A stretch of DNA of 64,000 nucleotides from Agarophyton chilense (lineage: Eukaryota; Rhodophyta; Florideophyceae; Gracilariales; Gracilariaceae). How positions within the stretch are numbered: position 1 is the stretch's first letter; each line of letters starts with the position of its first letter. A program made the translations under genes and the position numbers. Location of the stretch: assembly GCA_030374765.1 (NCBI GenBank), contig JARGXX010000013.1:930001-994000 (forward strand). Direction: 5' to 3'. Below the pieces are notes generated by a model. It ran no database searches. It was not told the DNA's origin and saw only the letters and a list, made by a program, of their open reading frames with translations. Of the stretch, positions 24,576 through 33,794 are shown one piece after another.

Positions 24576-24917
24576 ATGCAGCGCTACGAAGCACGTCTTT
24601 CCCTACCCCCTGGTTCTTCTGTCTAATGCTCAGCAGCTGTGGATATTATTCCACAAGGAACGGTTATCACGATCGACGAAGTCCTTCAAATCAAACTTCC
24701 AACCACCCAGAATGTAGTCGAAGTCAGAGGGTTCCAGAATCATATCACCGAAAAGCTCATGGACGAGATTCGTGACATTTGTAAGACCACCAGGAGGCTC
24801 CCCACTCGCAACTCCCTACAGCAGCAAGATACTCTGAAACAACTGTTCAAAGAACGGTATCATATCGTTACCTATGTGCAGCATACAAGGAAGAGTAGCA
24901 AACCGGAACGCCTTTAA
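24576..24917 (+). pseudogene. Small unknown protein with one internal stop
   Basis: A 113-codon frame from ATG 24576, with a single in-frame TAA at 24624-24626 after MQRYEARLSLPPGSSV. The downstream part reads like real protein (VDIIPQGTVITIDEVLQIKLP, VVEVRGFQNHITEKLMDEI). No family recognised. The first AAs after the TAA would lack an ATG start, so the stop is either a mutation or marks a missed exon boundary. It sits between the reductase-like gene and the membrane-protein gene on the same strand. Confidence 0.35.
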
Positions 24918-24933
24918 TAAGATATTCAGTTAG

Positions 24934-25761
24934 CAAACACTCTTCACATCGACCTTAACGTTCACAATCACACTAACTACACTCTTCGGAGTTATAGACC
25001 CAGCTCTGCAATATACGCTTCCATTCAGATTCAACTCTCTCCTTCGGTTCATTCTCATAACGCTATTGAGGTGTTCTATCCAAAGCCTGCTACACATTCT
25101 CATAATCGAAGGAGGCGTATAATGTATAAACGCGTTATACGGGTCTCTACAAACTACGCCGTTCAATCCAAACCAGCGATATACCTGGAAGAAACGAGCC
25201 TTGCTGGAATTCGGGGCTCTTCTCCTTACTCTACTCATCCCCCTCAACGCCATACTTTTCCTCGTTCACCGCTTCATTCCAGTCAGCGGTACCCTTTCTT
25301 CAGACGTTAAGACAAATTGTATCGCCTTCTCTACAGGAGGGGCCGCAGTTGGCGCTTTGGCATATCTTCTCCAGCTTGTTTCTATATCCTTCTTTCCAGA
25401 GTCCTATCTTAACACAAAGATCACAATGACCCCGGAACCACGGAGAACCTCTTTTATGAACCTCGTGCTTGGCGCCCTCTCCCACTCCTTTCAACAGGCT
25501 TTATTCATATCCAGTCCGGATGTAACCTTCCGACTACTCGGTTTGAGGCTGTCGGCATGCACTTTCGCTGCACTCTCTTCAACCGCCTTCTCCACCTCTC
25601 GCATTGAGGGACCTGGTGTTCCAATACTGCTTGGTAACACTGTGGATGTCGTAATCTTGATATCTTCGACAGTTGTCATTCACTATGAGAAAGTGAAAGC
25701 AAGTGCTACTCTCACGCGTTTCAATCCAGTTGTTCAGGAGTTTCTACTGAAAGACGACTGA
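24934..25761 (+). pseudogene. Multi-pass membrane protein, start unclear
   Basis: Open frame of 276 codons with an in-frame TAA at 25120-25122 and no ATG in its first half, so the true start, perhaps in an upstream exon, is unknown. At least five hydrophobic segments are visible: around FTITLTTLFGVI, LLRFILITLL, FGALLLTLLIPLNAILFL, GGAAVGALAYLLQLVSIS, and VDVVILISSTVVIHY at the end. No family recognised. Nothing links it functionally to the DNA-modification genes beyond being inside the same element. Confidence 0.4.
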
Positions 25762-25813
25762 TCACTATTACAAGAAAAGAGGACTACTCCACATATTACC
25801 TCAAATTGTACTC

Positions 25814-25819
25814 TTTATT
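25814..25819 (-). terminator. Poly(A) signal of the oxygenase-like gene
   Basis: AATAAA on the minus strand, 24 nt after the stop of the oxygenase-like frame. Confidence 0.55.
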
Positions 25820-25842
25820 GTTCAATAGGTAACAGATACTAT

Positions 25843-27591
25843 CTAGTCGTCGTCGTCATCCATTATCATACCGCCGTCTTCGTAGTCTCCATCTGTGTTA
25901 GCCGAGTTGAGAACCATCCCAGGTTCATCATCCTCTTTCTCATACTCCTCTTTCTCATACTCCTCTTCCCCACTTTCAACAACTTCCATTTTATAATCTT
26001 CATCCAACTCCTCATCTTCATCTACCTGGACGTCTTCATCATCACCCTTGTTGGAATCATCTTCTTCGAACTTAGGCCGAAATGCTGGTTGCCTATGCAC
26101 TGCGTCCGGTAGCTTGTACCCATCCGGTACCAAGTACATGTGATACCTCATGCAAACTTCCTTAACCAATGCATCCTCGTATCCAGCTCCAGCATGAAAC
26201 ACATCTCCTCTTCCAATAAAAATGGAGTACGGCGGAATCTTGAACTTCCTCACTACCATCGTCCGAGACAGCCGCTTCAAGCTCCTGTTGTCGGGCACGT
26301 ACATGTTATGTGACCTCTCACAAACCCAAAGCATAAACGAACTCGCTCCCGACGCCATCATGAAGAACCCTGGAACCTCTCCGACGTTCTTCTCGTCATC
26401 GGTCAGTCCTCGAAAGTCCGTATGTAACACCTGCCTTTGACAGCCCTCCACCGTACACAGCACTCGCCCCCCTGTTTCAGGGGCATACATCCTCTTTTTC
26501 CCCGACCGGTTGTTGCACAACCGAAGAGCGGCCGCAATCTGTCCAAACCTCGCATCCAACAATGCCCTTTTCCTCACCATTAAAACGTTGTTCTCTTCCC
26601 CCTCCACAGAATCCACAATCCCCACCTTCGTCGTAATGTACCGCCCAACTCCCTTCATTCTATCTCCAGCGTCTCTCTCCTCACCAGCGTTGATTATAGG
26701 GTCCCATTTCTTTCTATTCCCTTCAATCGTCAAGTCCGAGTGGTTCAAGAAATCCGTCTGAAAAAACTCTAGCAGAGTCCCAGTCACATCCCCATCGAAG
26801 TTTACCCCCCTCTTCTTCGCCTCATCCGCCATCCCCTCGTCCGTGGCAAACTCTTCCAGCACTTAAAATCCTTTCTCCATCAGCTCACTTCTCTTGGTCG
26901 CGAAGTACTCGCGGGCCAAGTCATCCCTCTCCATTGCTGCCATCCATATCGCCTGCTCTTCATTCACAGGGTGGTTCTTCGTCGGTAGAATCACACCAAG
27001 AACCGGTTCTTTCGTGGAACCCAGTTCCTTGTGCCTGTTATGAGCAGCACGCCAATAAACCGCATGTTACACACTTTTCAAGTCTTCTACCCTCAAGCAC
27101 TCCGCCCTGTGCTTGTTTTGTAGGTAAATCATCTGCATCCCGAGGTGCTGATGCTTCACTTCATTTTCACCCGCCGGCCACTCGCTCGGAAGTGCATTCA
27201 CCAAGTACACCCACGACATACCCGACCCCCCCGCATACGGTCCCGCCCTCTTCAGCCCCTTCGGAACACCCTCCGGATTATTGTCTTCGAATCCACGCAT
27301 TTGCACACCTTCCTCCTCTTCGTCCCCTACAAATGCACCCTGCCCCCCGTCATCATCCAGTTCATCCTCACTCGATGAGAAAACATTGAGTACATGTTCC
27401 TTCAAGAAGCGCTTCAGCTCTTTCCTGCTCATCTTCTTGAACACATCCACCACGTCAGCCGGTATTTGAGCCGCAGATGTGCCCACCGTCTTTCTCCTCT
27501 TCCTCTTCCGCTTTAAAGGCTGTTCATACTCGCGTTCATCATCACTAATGACCACAGCCTTTCTCTTCCCCTTTCTCTGTCTAGGTTCCAT
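25843..27591 (-). pseudogene. 2OG-Fe(II)-oxygenase-like protein with acidic tail, two internal stops
   Basis: One minus-strand frame of 583 codons from ATG 27589-27591, broken by TAA codons at 27067-27069 and 26863-26865. The N-terminus is basic and nuclear-looking (RQRKGKRKAVVIS, KRKRKRRKTVG), then acidic. The C-terminal 339 codons are open and hold a double-stranded-beta-helix signature: LHTDF supplies an H-x-D pair, and about 75 residues on VFHAGAGYED and VCMRYHMYL supply the distal histidine and an arginine. This HTDF...HAGAxY...RxHxY pattern is that of 2-oxoglutarate/iron oxygenase-like proteins of algae and oomycetes. Such folds include TET/JBP and AlkB enzymes that oxidise methylated bases. 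A very acidic tail ends the protein. An eraser role opposite the neighbouring methyltransferase is inference. A cupin-like, non-enzymatic protein is the alternative. Confidence 0.55.
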
Positions 27592-27881
27592 CACCCTCTC
27601 ACCCGCAGCATCCAGCCCGCGCTCAGTACCTTTTCTAGTTTGTGTGATGCGTCTGGGAACCACGGTTTCCTAGTGGGTTACAGACTCCCCAGCAATAGAC
27701 GAAGGAACATTCACAGAAGGTGGCACCTCCACCCATCCTTCTCCGCACTTGGGGACGCCAGACTCACTTTCAGACCGCCTTCAATCCGCCTTTGTGCGAT
27801 TTTCATCCTCTTCGGCACCAACCCCGGCCACAACCGCTTCGGACCACTGAGCTCCATCTTCGCCGTTTGCATGCAAAGGTA

Positions 27882-29543
27882 CTACCTTAAAGACACCTCG
27901 TTCTTTCCCATCACAATTGTGCTGTCTAGAACCTTCCCCGCCGTTAGACCCTTCTCCTTTCCCGCCCTTTCACATAGTTGGAACATTCCTATGGCGCATT
28001 GGAAGAACTGCTTTTGCGTCTCCTGGAAACGTCCCATATTCCCCGTAGAACCCATCCTCACCCTCACATGTAGCTGCAAACAACGGATTTCGAAACGGAA
28101 TATTTCGTCTTCGAGTCCTAACAACAAGTGACTCGACACATGCGCAAGCGTTAGCACTGGACCCTCCTTGCATACGTTCTCAAAGAACTCCAGGAGACCT
28201 TCGCTCCTGACGAATTTCAACCCAAGAGTCGCATAGCGATTCAAGTGGCGCAAGCTGTAGATTCCTATAGCTTCGCTCGTCTTCAGCGCCCCAGCTATCC
28301 GTGTCGGAGTAAGGTCAGCCAACTTGGTTCTCTTATCGTCAATCAAGTTGCAAATGAAGGACACTGTCGATTGAACCTTGTCGGCGACACTCATCTTCAA
28401 CACATTTGAACTCATTTCATTGAGTACATTACCAAGACCGAGCACTTCGTTCAGCGATAAAGGCTTCCGGTCCTTTCGTCCCCAAAGAACGACATCAAGA
28501 GACCGCACAATTTCCAACCACTTTCTCCCTTCAGAGAGATCATTCTTCAGATCTCGCAGAACCAGGACGCGGTGATGACCGTCAATGAGTATGACAGGCA
28601 CCACTACCCTCCCATTGTGAACAATTTCACTGAAATCTAATTCCATTCCTCCGACGATGGCAACACCAATCGACCCTGCCGACGCAAGCCAGCCAAACGT
28701 TTTGCACTTTGCCATCGTCGCCGCCTTGTGTTCCGCATTTACACTTCTGACAGTCTTCTCGGGGATTTGTATGTCATCTATGTCCACAATCAAGCGGCAC
28801 TGGTCATAGTCTGAAGCAGAGATCTTCTTTTCCACGAGAGTCCTATCCACTTCCTGCGAAGGAACGGCATCGCCCTCATCGAATAACTCCAACTCGGGAC
28901 CGGTGTGCGAATCCCCGCGTACATTCACCGCTGACCCCACCTCCACAACATCTTCATCAGAATCATCCACTATGGTCACCCTCTTTTTCGGCTTGACGGG
29001 TTGCTTCATGGCCGGCGGCACTGTTGTTGGCTGTGCCCTCTTCCCCCTCAAAGGCGTAGCAGACTCCTTCGAGGCGGTCGCGCTTTTGGGAGTCACCGGC
29101 CGAGAAGGCCCTGGAGTCAGCACAGAGGAGACGCGTGTCATCATCGAGGTATCCCATGCGTATATACCTGCCGACACCATATCCTTCAGCAACTCCGGCG
29201 GCTCCTCTGCTCCCTTGAAGGAGTACGGATACTTGGAGTTGATCCCCTCCTTAATTTCAGTCCTCCAGATGGCCACCAAGTCCTCTCCCGGCTTCGCAGA
29301 ATCGCGCAACGAATGGCCATGCATCGCTCTGCAAAGCGCCTTCCCGGCCGCTCCACTGCCCCCAACACATCTCAACTCCGCAGTGCCAACCATAGTACCC
29401 TTCTTCTTCCCTGTCCCATCCGCCAGGAAAAACGCCACCCTATCCCCACCAGCCAGATTGTTTCCCGATGTAGCTTTTCGCGGAGTGGCGCGTGGAGTAC
29501 CCCGCGGAGTACCCCTCGCTTTCGCTTTGCCTCGAGTCATCAT
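27882..29543 (-). CDS. ParB-like protein of the 18 kb transposon
   Basis: 553 aa, uninterrupted, from ATG 29541-29543. The first 240 residues hold a basic start (RGTPRGTPRATPRK), a globular block (DLVAIWRTEIKEGI) and a low-complexity linker with an acidic IVDDSDEDVVEV stretch. Residues about 250-335 match the ParB N-terminal (ParB/sulfiredoxin-like) domain: IQIPEKTVRSVNAEHKAATM, FGWLASAG, then VPVILIDGHHRVLVLRDL with the GHHR motif at about 322-325. In bacteria and phages this domain, a CTPase/nuclease fold, acts in partition or sits beside DNA methyltransferases. The C-terminal 220 residues are helical and unassigned. It is transcribed away from the methyltransferase, with the palindrome array between them, so these palindromes are its most obvious candidate target. 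Confidence 0.7.
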   Translation of the reverse strand: MMTRGKAKARGTPRGTPRATPRKATSGNNLAGGDRVAFFLADGTGKKKGTMVGTAELRCVGGSGAAGKALCRAMHGHSLRDSAKPGEDLVAIWRTEIKEGINSKYPYSFKGAEEPPELLKDMVSAGIYAWDTSMMTRVSSVLTPGPSRPVTPKSATASKESATPLRGKRAQPTTVPPAMKQPVKPKKRVTIVDDSDEDVVEVGSAVNVRGDSHTGPELELFDEGDAVPSQEVDRTLVEKKISASDYDQCRLIVDIDDIQIPEKTVRSVNAEHKAATMAKCKTFGWLASAGSIGVAIVGGMELDFSEIVHNGRVVVPVILIDGHHRVLVLRDLKNDLSEGRKWLEIVRSLDVVLWGRKDRKPLSLNEVLGLGNVLNEMSSNVLKMSVADKVQSTVSFICNLIDDKRTKLADLTPTRIAGALKTSEAIGIYSLRHLNRYATLGLKFVRSEGLLEFFENVCKEGPVLTLAHVSSHLLLGLEDEIFRFEIRCLQLHVRVRMGSTGNMGRFQETQKQFFQCAIGMFQLCERAGKEKGLTAGKVLDSTIVMGKNEVSLR

Positions 29544-29597
29544 TTGAATCGGATCGTAGTCGGTCGAGGTTGCAAATGGTCGCAGAGCGCTTTGAGC

Positions 29598-29605
29598 CTT
29601 TTATG
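29598..29605 (-). promoter_or_regulatory. TATA-like element of the ParB-like gene
   Basis: CATAAAAG on the minus strand, about 55 bp upstream of the ATG. The palindromes begin about 230 bp further upstream. Confidence 0.4.
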
Positions 29606-29832
29606 GTATACAGACTAAGACGAATTAGATCGAGCTCCTTTGGTGGCGACTATCCGGAACACTCCCGAGAGCAATTCGTTGCAATCAGCCTGAACTACGT
29701 CCGCTTAGTTTCAACCTGAGCTACGTCCGCTTAGTTTCAAACTCAAAAAACTCCTTGTCTCTTTCCATCACAAACACGCCTATTGGCTTGGTAGGCGATA
29801 CAAGAAAATAAAATTAAAAAACTAAAAATATC

Positions 29833-30164
29833 CTGACGGCCGACAGAGGTGCACTCCGACTTCATCGGGGCTCCCGATGAAGTCAGAGCGCACCTCTGTC
29901 GGCCGACATAATACATATAATTTTGTAATTTTTAGGACGCCCAGGTGTACACGGAGCATTCTGTCGGCCGACAGAGGTGCGCTCCGACTTCATCGGGGGT
30001 CCCGATGAAGTCCCCGCGCACCTCTGTCGGCCGACATAATACATATAATTTTGTAATTTTTGGAACGCTCAGGTGTACACGGTGCACTCTGTCGGCCGAC
30101 AGAGGTGCGCGGGGACTTCATCGGGACCCCCGATGAAGTCGGAGCGCACCTCTGACGGCCGACA
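29833..30164. repeat. Array of three 75-76 bp palindromes
   Basis: Units at 29833-29908, 29962-30036 and 30090-30164, each a near-perfect inverted repeat with 37-bp arms and almost no loop. Each arm starts with the 12-bp palindrome TGTCGGCCGACA (one variant has TGACGG), continues AGAGGTGCGC, and ends GACTTCATCGGG at the centre. The two 53-bp spacers are nearly identical to each other (TAATACATATAATTTTG..., then CAGGTGTACACGG), giving a 128-129 bp period. The array fills the gap between the divergent ParB-like and methyltransferase-SET genes. Candidate roles: ParB-type binding or partition site, operator of the divergent promoters, or hairpin-forming origin. A duplicated hairpin RNA source is another option. 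Confidence 0.9.
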
Positions 30165-30337
30165 GAATGCAACCAGGATAGCTGCTAAGTCGTTCCGCAA
30201 CAACCGTTCTTCCGTGCGCGCTCCTCAACCGTACTCACAATCTTTCCATACCCACCCGCACCCACCCACACCCACTGCTCTCTTTCACTCAGGCTCTCGT
30301 GACGACCGCCCGTGAGGTTGTTTGAACATGTACATAA

Positions 30338-33300
30338 ATGGCTCCAGAACCCACGAGAACTTCTTCATCGCCTACGGCAGACACCTTCGAAATGGATAAA
30401 CTGTTTGGTACGGGGGATGAAGTTATCAGGGCGTCTCTGGATTTGCGTGATCGTTACGCATTAACGAGGCCGGAGGAAGATGAGCCGCGAAAAGTGGGGC
30501 ACACTGCATTCATCGATTTCACAATTGCCAATCGCCACATCCTACCGGAGACCGTGAAGTTTTTTTTATACTCTCCTAGGTCCCGACCACACCAATTACA
30601 CAGAACATGAGCTTCGAGTTGTAGAAATGATAGGCTGGAACTGTCAGAATTATTTCTCGGCGAGGTTGCTGGATATAAGGGATGGGGACCCAGATAGGCG
30701 CGTGAGGGACTTTTGGAACGCGTCCGAGGCGGTGGAGTTCAAGGGCATCCCGAAGAATGTCACTTTGACAGAGTTCTTCGAAGGTCTGGATACAACCCGA
30801 AAGAAGGCGAGCAAAAGCCGGGCTCCATTCGCGACCGACTTTCCGACAATGTTCCAGAGGTTGCTGTTCCTCATTTGTATTCAGTCGGTCTCTATTGAGA
30901 AGAAAAGAGTCTCCCGTAAGCGAAGAAAGCGGGACAGAACCTACGATACGCCATTTTCGAAGGTGGCGATTTATGACAAACCAGTAGCTCAGCGTGTGGG
31001 CTTTTGTGTGCAGCTCGTCAATAACGCGTGGGACAGCTTCGCCCAGTATTTGGGATTCCCTGGCGTGGAATTCATGGTTTTGCCCTTTATCCATCTACGA
31101 TATTCTGGTATGCAGTTCCAGGCAATCGGAAACAGAAGAAATGGGTTCTCTCACAAGGACATGGCCGAACGACTCCTTCCTGGTAGAAACCGAACTTTAT
31201 TGGAGGAGGATGTCGTCCCATGGGCGTGGAACCTGCCGGAGTACGTTGACACTCTACTTCGTATGTTGGCCAAAGAGTTTCTCGCTGACCTGCACAAAGT
31301 GGTGGTGAATGAGCAGCTTTACTCTATATCAGCTCCGGAAAGATGGGACGTTCTAAAACCGTTTACATACACTTTGCCTAGAGTGTTTGCGGAGAGATTC
31401 GACTGCTTCTCGAACTCTCTTATCTCTACCATCTCGGAATACATATCGCCACTAAAGCTGCGAGGGAGTGTGGAGGTGGAAGTGGTGGCTGCGACAAAGG
31501 CGGAACCTACTATGGTTATGGAAGAAGACGAGATAGAAGTTGTACCCCCTGAGAAAGATTCGGAGGCTCCGGCGGTGGAGGGTGGAGAGGGAGTGGAGGG
31601 TGGGACCGGGAATGAGGAAGAGAACATGGGTGTTGGTCAGCATTCTTCCACAGCTGGACCAAGGTCGGTCGAATCTGAGTCGGTGGATATTCTGCCGCCT
31701 CACGACCTTACCTCTCTGGATGATATAATGTCTCTCCAAAAGTGCGAGTCGGAGATGGATAAGCACTGTCGAATGTACAATTGTACTTTCGAGAATCTGG
31801 TGGAGATTGACGAAACATTGCGCAGCAATGGGGTCTCTCCGATAGGGAAAGTGCAGTTGGTTCTCATGGACGCTCCGTATAATATACGTGCGAAGAAGAA
31901 CAGGAAAAACAGCTGGTACGACGTTCTTAACCGGCAAGACATGGTGAAGACGGCGAAGCTCATCTCTAAACTTCTGCGTCCGGGAGGGCATTTCGTTATA
32001 TTCTGCGCGATTGAGCAGGTGAACGAATGGAAAGAAGTGTTGGGTCGAATTGGTGCAAAGTATGAGAATGGACAGAAGAGCAGGTCCTTTGTCGTGGACA
32101 AGGTCCAGCTGCACTTCATTCGCTCTCAAGGCAATCCGATGCGTAATCCCGGACGTAGTTCGTGCTCCCTGTTTCCCGGAACAGAGTACGCCATTCATGG
32201 AGTTCGCAGCGGGTTGTCCTACGCCGAACAACATGGCATGGTGAACTATGAGAACTTCAGCTATGTACCATCGCGATATCCGGGTTACCATAGCGTGATT
32301 GACCAAGTGCCTCCCATGTCGAATGGTGAAATACTTCTATGGAGAAGGAAGAATGCCAAAGGAGCAGTTACATTTCAGAAAGTGCGGGCGGAACAGAAGT
32401 CACGCGCTTTGCTGAAGGAGCTCATCAGCAGGTTTTCTCAGCCGGGAGACATAGTGGTGGACCTCTTCGCCGGAACATTTTCAACGGCCATGGCATGCAT
32501 GGAACTGGAAAAGCACCGTCAGTTTCTAGGGTGTGAGCCAGATCCGCAGTGCTTTGCTCATGCGAAGCACGCCGCTACAGTGAAATTTGCGTCATGCATG
32601 CGGAACAACGAGACGGACATTCATATAACGCAAGATGTTCGGAACGCTGTGACTCGAGTGACATGCTTGTTTCCGGACGTCGTCATAAAGCGTTCGAAGT
32701 CCTGGAAAACACCTACCGGATTTCCCGAGCATCAGATGTTTCCACCCCATATCGTGGATTTTCTCTCCTCCATGTGGCAGGATAAGAATATACCGGAGAT
32801 TGGGCGACGGCAGGCGCTGTATGAGTGGCCAAGAAGTTTTCAAGGAAAGATGTCACTGTTGGATTGGAATGCTATTCTGGCAGTGGAGGCGACAGTATGT
32901 GGTTGTCGGATTGCAAAGTCGACGATAAGGCACCCGAATGCTGGAGTTGGTGTGTACAAAACACGCCGGGTGATACAAGGTGAGACTGTTTGTTACTTTT
33001 ACGGAACTTTGGTGTACCATAATCTTTCAAAGCGGAAGGAAGTTCATAAGGCATACGGAGGGGGGCTATTGAAAGCTACTGCTGATCGTTTTCGGCAGTA
33101 CGCGATGGAGATAAGCGTCCGAGGGGAAGTGTTTCACAAGCTACCAGGAAGAATTAGTGGGGTGTCTCTTATTCCGGTGTGGATTGTTTCTGCTCCATTT
33201 TGCTTGGGGGGAACAATTAACGACCCCAAGTATGTGGAAGGGGATAGGGACAGGGATGCGGTTGAAGACGGGTTAATGAGACGCCGAACTGCAAATGTTC

Positions 33301-33470
33301 GGGTCATCAGAACTCCGGGGACGGGGCGGACCCCATTTCAGTTGAGAGACTATAGATTGCTTTCTGTGCAAGCAATTCGAGATATAGAAATAGGAGAGGA
33401 GCTGTTCGCGGATTATGCGACAGAGTATATCTGGAGTATGAATAACACGCCAGTCATAGTAATCGATTAA
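30338..33470 (+). CDS. Beta-class DNA amino-methyltransferase fused to a SET domain
   Basis: About 1,040 codons from ATG 30338, with a +1 offset at an 8-T run (30560-30567) joining the first 75 or so codons to a 947-codon open frame. Numbering in the long frame: an N-terminal 400 residues of unknown fold with an acidic linker; motif IV DAPYN at about 415-419 (the DPPY position); then motif I VDLFAGTFSTAMAC at about 611-624. Motif IV before motif I is the beta-class order of N4-cytosine/N6-adenine DNA methyltransferases of bacteria and phages. The last 180 residues form a SET domain: GVGVYKTRRVIQGETVCYFYG near 773, RTANVRV, then GEELFADYATEY near 923. SET domains methylate protein lysines, usually histones. 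The fusion would mark DNA and chromatin from one polypeptide. The offset may be mutation, an assembly error or frameshifting. Which base is methylated cannot be told. Confidence 0.75.
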
Positions 33471-33794
33471 AAGTGCATCGCTTTTGTTACTTTACTTCAT
33501 TGTAGTGTACCAGATATTGTGGGCTTTTACTATGTTTGTCGCTACATATAACGTCAAAGCGTGACGTAGTACATATGCTAAAGGAAAGTCATGTACACCG
33601 AAGGAGAATACTTTCCCAATATCTAGTGCGTTCGAGCGCATATTTAAAATATCTGAAAAGTTTGGGGGTTTTCTGAGAACACGAAAAGGGTGGAGGTATA
33701 TTTTTGGAAGCAGAATGTTTTGAAGCTTCTCTCCCATTCATCGCATTGCAACGCGTGGAAGACCATACCACGATCGCTCTCTCTCTCTTCAACC
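33471..33794 (+). promoter_or_regulatory. Promoter region of the 884-aa gene
   Basis: AT-rich spacer with TATATTTT at 33697-33704, about 98 bp before the ATG at 33795, a plausible TATA box. No other gene seen. Confidence 0.4.

Noticed and set aside
23459-27069. Firm claim of a variant genetic code with TAA as sense
   Set aside because: Other genes in the window end at TAA (for example the 884-aa gene), and one internal stop is TAG. Decay or sequence error is simpler, so it is kept only as a question.
29833-30164. CRISPR array
   Set aside because: The repeats are long palindromes, the spacers are nearly identical instead of unique, and the context is eukaryotic with no cas genes.
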